A stretch of 35,233 nucleotides of DNA, taken from Legionella maceachernii. Lineage in GTDB: Bacteria > Pseudomonadota > Gammaproteobacteria > Legionellales > Legionellaceae. Made by a program: the position numbers and the translations under genes. Numbering within the stretch: the first letter of the stretch is position 1; each line of letters starts with the position of its first letter. This document shows positions 32,288 to 35,233 of this stretch, piece after piece. The notes beneath the pieces are model-generated. The model saw only the letters and a list, made by a program, of their open reading frames with translations. It had not been told where the DNA came from and ran no database searches. The DNA lies in contig NZ_FUXJ01000026.1 of assembly GCF_900167045.1 (NCBI RefSeq), positions 1-35,233 on the forward strand, given 5' to 3'.

Positions 32288-33106
32288 TTAACTAAAATCA
32301 GTCATGGAATTTAGTTTGCTGTTTAATGCTTCTGAATCATTTAATGACTCTAGGGTATGAAGCAGCTCTTTGATTGGCCTATTATTTTTTAGTAAAGGAT
32401 TAGCCCACAAAAATAAGATATCGTCATCAACTAATATTTTTTGCACTATATCTGGTTTTTCTTCCAGTAAAATCTCTACAGCGCAAGCCACTAACCATTT
32501 CGAGGTTGATAGTTCACCTTTTGCGATTTCTTCAATGGTTTTTGGAGCAATACTTTTATCTTTATTAAAAAGCATCCTGGCTTTTTGGTGCAGTTTTTCT
32601 GATTTGTTATGAATGGATAATAATTCAGAGAATACCGCCTGTATTTTCAAGGAAACATCTGTTTTTACATTTTCGGATAATCCTAGTTGATTAAGCAGTG
32701 TCAGCGCTTGCTGTTTTTTGTCATCAGGAAGGCTTGCTGTCTTTATTTTAAGTTGCCCAATAGCGGCACTTATCATGGCATCATAAATATTCAAGTTAAT
32801 GTGATCTTCAAAACATAACTTGCTTAGTACATCAATAGCGTCAATAAAACTACCGGGTAATCGGATCCTAAAATCTTTTTGTTCGGACAGAGCTTTTGTG
32901 GAAAAGTAATGCTCAATAGCCACTAGATTATTCATGTAGTGCTTTAATTCAATAGTTTCTTCCTGGCTTAATTTATCCCAACTATCGAATTCATCGCAGT
33001 TATTTGCTTGAAATGAACCATAGGTTGTTTTTTTATCGGCTGATTGCACGTGAACTCTAGGTGGTTTATTCATGTTTGCTTTAACGGCAAACGATAGTTT
33101 TTTCAT
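32288..33106 (-). CDS. unknown 272-residue helical protein
   Basis: I do not recognise this protein. It has no membrane segment or signal peptide and is predicted by eye to be mostly helical after an N-terminal polar stretch (KPPRVHVQSADKKTTYGSFQ). It lies in the same minus-strand row as higBA and the helicase, 38 bp before the toxin gene. Its neighbours on the other side are plasmid/ICE-type genes, so a mobile-element function is plausible. Confidence 0.6.
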   Translation of the reverse strand: MKKLSFAVKANMNKPPRVHVQSADKKTTYGSFQANNCDEFDSWDKLSQEETIELKHYMNNLVAIEHYFSTKALSEQKDFRIRLPGSFIDAIDVLSKLCFEDHINLNIYDAMISAAIGQLKIKTASLPDDKKQQALTLLNQLGLSENVKTDVSLKIQAVFSELLSIHNKSEKLHQKARMLFNKDKSIAPKTIEEIAKGELSTSKWLVACAVEILLEEKPDIVQKILVDDDILFLWANPLLKNNRPIKELLHTLESLNDSEALNSKLNSMTDFS

Positions 33107-33158
33107 GAATCTACTCCAGTTAATGGCCTACTCCCCACGGTATGGAGTAGGGCAATAG

Positions 33159-33482
33159 TCAGTATTTATAATCGGGTATTCTTTCTATTCTGTTATCAAT
33201 GAATTCAACCAGTTGATCGCAATAGACTCCTTTCATCGGTTTATAGGGTATCACTGGCCACACCAGCATGTCTGAGAAGTCTTTGTTAAGGTAAAAGGAA
33301 ATATTGTATAAGTCTTGCGCCTCATCCAACTCGATACAGACAAAACCATCTAAATAACGCGCATGAACTCTTATGGCAAGCGCATTAGACGATAGTTCAT
33401 ACCATTTAGATACGCCCCACGACCAAACGATCGTTTTATTCGTGTGCAGCAATTGTTGCTGGATAATTTCTGGAATAGTCAT
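33159..33482 (-). CDS. unknown 107-residue protein
   Basis: A small soluble protein without a recognised family (VWSWGVSKWYELSSNALAIR, DGFVCIELDEAQDLYNISFY). GGAGAACTC upstream on the minus strand gives it a good ribosome site. It diverges from the DUF932 gene, as small genes of plasmids and ICEs often do, and lies 52 bp before the 272-residue gene. Confidence 0.65.
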   Translation of the reverse strand: MTIPEIIQQQLLHTNKTIVWSWGVSKWYELSSNALAIRVHARYLDGFVCIELDEAQDLYNISFYLNKDFSDMLVWPVIPYKPMKGVYCDQLVEFIDNRIERIPDYKY

Positions 33483-33598
33483 TGAGTTCTCCTGTGTTTT
33501 TACTATGTGTCATTAAGACATGAACAGTATAACAAGGGCAGCAATTAATATCAATATATTTTATAAATTTATTTTATCATTATGTTTTATAAATATTA

Positions 33599-33627
33599 TT
33601 GACAACTTTACGATTTTTTGAGATACT
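33599..33627 (+). promoter_or_regulatory. sigma-70-type promoter for the DUF932 gene
   Basis: TTGACA (33599-33604), a 17-bp spacer and GATACT (33622-33627): a perfect -35 and a good -10. The start codon is 47 bases downstream, after AGGAG. Confidence 0.7.
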
Positions 33628-33673
33628 GTATTTGTTCCTTGAGAACAATAGTAAAAACATAGGAGAAAACATC

Positions 33674-34477
33674 ATGTTACCCATTTTATCAAAAGAAAAA
33701 CTATTTAAATTAGCCCCTTCCATATTCACACAAGATAGTTCGTACAAAACAAGTCCTCAGTACTCACCGATCTCAACAGAGCAAATCATTGAAAAATTAA
33801 TGTCAGAAGGGTTTTTTCCGACTTGGGCAACTCAGACTAAAAGCCAGAATCAAGAATCGAAAGCATTTGCAAAACACATGCTCCGTTTTCAACGTCATGA
33901 TGTCATGCAAAATAATCAGGGGCTTTATCCAGAACTTGTTCTTATTAATTCTCATGATGGCCTCTCTTCTTATCGCCTAATGGCGGGTCTTTTTCGGGTT
34001 GTGTGTGCTAATGGAATGATTGCAGGGCAATCGTATGACGAAATTAGAATTAAACATCAGGGCGATGTTATTGGAAATGTTATTGAAGGTACTTATAAAG
34101 TGATTGAAACCGCGAACAAGATGCTCGATGTATCAGATGATATGGCTTCGATTCATCTAAATGATGATGAAAAAATGATTTTTGCTGAAGCTGCTCATTC
34201 TCTAAAATTTTCTGATGAAGAGGGAGCAATGATTGTTGCTCCTGAGCGTTTATTGCAACCAAGGCGTTATGTGGATCAAAAAGATAATGATTTGTTTACG
34301 GTGTTTAATGTCCTGCAAGAAAATTTAATTAAAGGAGGGATCCGTGGCCATCGTTTAAATAAATACGGTTACACCACTCGAACTAAAACGAGAGAAGTAA
34401 AAGCCATTGATCAAAATGTAAAATTAAATCGTGCCTTGTGGACTCTTACGGAAAAAATGATGGAAATAAAAAGGTAA
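33674..34477 (+). CDS. DUF932 (phage/plasmid-like) protein
   Basis: About 267 residues from the ATG at 33674, with AGGAG 8 bases upstream; a TTG at 33599 is part of the promoter and rejected. The family is DUF932, common on plasmids, ICEs and phages: KHMLRFQRHDVMQNNQGLYP, ELVLINSHDGLSSYRLMAGL and FRVVCANGMIAGQSYDEIRI, with C-terminal NVLQENLIKGG. Function is unknown; association with conjugative elements is established by gene neighbourhood in many genomes. The AT-rich region upstream diverges to the minus-strand cluster. Confidence 0.9.
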   Translation: MLPILSKEKLFKLAPSIFTQDSSYKTSPQYSPISTEQIIEKLMSEGFFPTWATQTKSQNQESKAFAKHMLRFQRHDVMQNNQGLYPELVLINSHDGLSSYRLMAGLFRVVCANGMIAGQSYDEIRIKHQGDVIGNVIEGTYKVIETANKMLDVSDDMASIHLNDDEKMIFAEAAHSLKFSDEEGAMIVAPERLLQPRRYVDQKDNDLFTVFNVLQENLIKGGIRGHRLNKYGYTTRTKTREVKAIDQNVKLNRALWTLTEKMMEIKR

Positions 34478-34490
34478 CGGAATTTTTTTA

Positions 34491-34516
34491 GAGGCAAAGA
34501 AAAATCCCTTTGCCTC
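34491..34516. repeat. 9-bp inverted repeat
   Basis: GAGGCAAAG and CTTTGCCTC pair across 8 bases, 13 bases after the DUF932 stop. No T-run follows in either direction, so it is at best a weak terminator. Confidence 0.4.
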
Positions 34517-34547
34517 ATCCTGAAAATAGCGTGTTAACAACAGCAAT

Positions 34548-34826
34548 ATGAAAGGAACATTGGTAAAATTAAGACTATACCACGGACGCAATACCCCAGA
34601 ACAAGAAATGGATGATTGGGGCTTTGAAGGAGCAACACTTTTTGGTGTTGATGGCATTATCTGGACATACGGAGTTCCCAGAGTGTTTTTTATTAATGAT
34701 GATTATTTTAATATAGCCAAGGAGGTAACAGAATGGGATGAGATTGCTGATGGTTTAGAGATGCGTGTTTATGAGGATTTAATTAAAACTAAAGAGGGGT
34801 ACTTTGGGGATTGGGAATTAATTTGA
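34548..34826 (+). CDS. small plasmid/ICE-type protein of unknown function
   Basis: A 92-residue soluble, acidic protein (LVKLRLYHGRNTPEQEMDDW; GFEGATLFGVDGIIWTYGVP). Proteins of this kind sit beside DUF932 in mobile elements, but I cannot name a family. The Shine-Dalgarno is weak. It is probably read with the DUF932 gene, 70 bp upstream. Confidence 0.65.
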   Translation: MKGTLVKLRLYHGRNTPEQEMDDWGFEGATLFGVDGIIWTYGVPRVFFINDDYFNIAKEVTEWDEIADGLEMRVYEDLIKTKEGYFGDWELI

Positions 34827-34846
34827 ATATAAGTGGTATTTTTTTG

Positions 34847-35128
34847 CTATTCTTTTTCCCTCTTTTTGTTAATTTTATATCTTATATATGCGTTGATAAT
34901 TAATAGTATGTTAATTGATAAGATCACAGAATAATAAAAAATTCTGTGATCTAAAATTAGAGCATCCAATTTATTGATGATTAAAAATAAAAAAATCTTG
35001 ATGTAAGAAAAAATAGCGTTAATATTAATCAGAATAATAATCACTAAAAATAACGCCACCTTCCGTTTTATTAAAGAAAAAAATAACATTATTGAATGTG
35101 TTTTTATTTGTAAGGATCTAATATTCAT
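34847..35128 (-). CDS. possible small membrane protein
   Basis: A 93-residue ORF with about three hydrophobic segments (VALFLVIIILININAIFSYI; FLFLIINKLDALIL; YYSVILSINILLIINAYI) and a lysine-rich tail. There is no ribosome site and codons are dominated by A+T, so it could be a chance frame in A+T-rich DNA. Confidence 0.35.
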   Translation of the reverse strand: MNIRSLQIKTHSIMLFFSLIKRKVALFLVIIILININAIFSYIKIFLFLIINKLDALILDHRIFYYSVILSINILLIINAYIRYKINKKREKE

Positions 35129-35214
35129 TCTAGGAAAGTGATATAGGCGCAGATTTTTGGACGAAAAAAGGGAGATTTTAAGAGCTATTCTTCTAAGAAT
35201 TATTGGAGAATAGA

Positions 35215-35233
35215 ATGACTAAAAAGCGCAATT
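35215..35233 (+). CDS. start of a gene cut by the window edge (possible transposase)
   Basis: GGAG (35205-35208) and ATG (35215) begin MTKKRN before the window ends. The upstream stretch from 35139 (TGATATAGGCG, then TTTTTGGAC) faintly resembles the terminal repeat of an IS3-type element, and many IS3 OrfA proteins begin MTKKR. CTATTCT (35185-35191) can pair with AGAATAG (35207-35213) over the ribosome site. Family assignment is weak. Confidence 0.35.

Noticed and set aside
33599-33673. N-terminal extension of the DUF932 protein from a TTG
   Set aside because: The TTG is part of the -35 TTGACA, and the AGGAG-ATG at 33674 matches the family start.
34491-34516. Strong terminator after the DUF932 gene
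   Set aside because: The T-run lies before, not after, the hairpin on the transcribed strand.

Overview
The window looks like accessory DNA of a low-GC gammaproteobacterium, most likely Legionella or a close relative. This is inferred, not proved. The reasons are the A+T-rich composition, an ankyrin protein and a large cytosolic tandem serine hydrolase of the kind common among Legionella effectors, AadA-like and VanX-like resistance genes, and plasmid/ICE-type genes (DUF932, DUF3987, Rpn) next to many small remnants. No rRNA, tRNA or CRISPR array was seen.

1-5.6 kb: an orphan OmpR/RstA-type response regulator lies between a caspase-like/ankyrin protein and a cyanophycin-synthetase-like ATP-grasp enzyme, followed by a Cys-containing protein of unknown function. 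All three of these neighbours are preceded by the same promoter: a 20-bp box with TACA repeated at 11-bp spacing, exactly 16 bp, then a -10. This looks like a small local regulon. 5.6-7.5 kb: three overlapping genes encode an HTH-nucleotidyltransferase antitoxin, a HEPN-like partner and an AadA-type aminoglycoside nucleotidyltransferase. 7.5-8.2 kb: a gene-free stretch carries twelve GTAGCA/TGCTAC hexamers, including two four-site arrays that are exact mirror images in spacing, resembling an iteron origin or a cooperative operator. 8.2-12.6 kb: an ORF6N/PLD-like protein with a perfect palindrome inside its gene and again just after its stop codon, a VanX-like D,D-dipeptidase, a YqfO-like protein, a PdxH-like oxidase and a DUF3987 protein.

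12.7-19 kb: an AraC/GyrI regulator diverges from an ABC exporter. Then come a 1033-residue tandem beta-lactamase-fold protein and a remnant of another exporter gene. 19-27.4 kb: a tightly overlapping minus-strand operon in the order ABC-F, ABC exporter, nucleotidyltransferase, GrpB-GNAT, triple GNAT, DUF1653 and P-loop ATPase, followed by a MerR gene. It reads as a drug-resistance or detoxification cassette. A five-codon leader ORF and an intrinsic terminator before the ABC-F gene suggest ribosome-mediated attenuation.

27.4-33.5 kb: a decayed Rpn gene, then a minus-strand cluster with a HigBA-type toxin-antitoxin pair, a Rad3-like helicase fused to a PD-(D/E)xK-like nuclease domain, and three unknown genes. 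This is a candidate defence module. 33.6-35.2 kb: a DUF932 gene with a good sigma-70 promoter, a small plasmid/ICE-type gene, a small membrane ORF, and the first codons of a gene that may belong to an insertion sequence.
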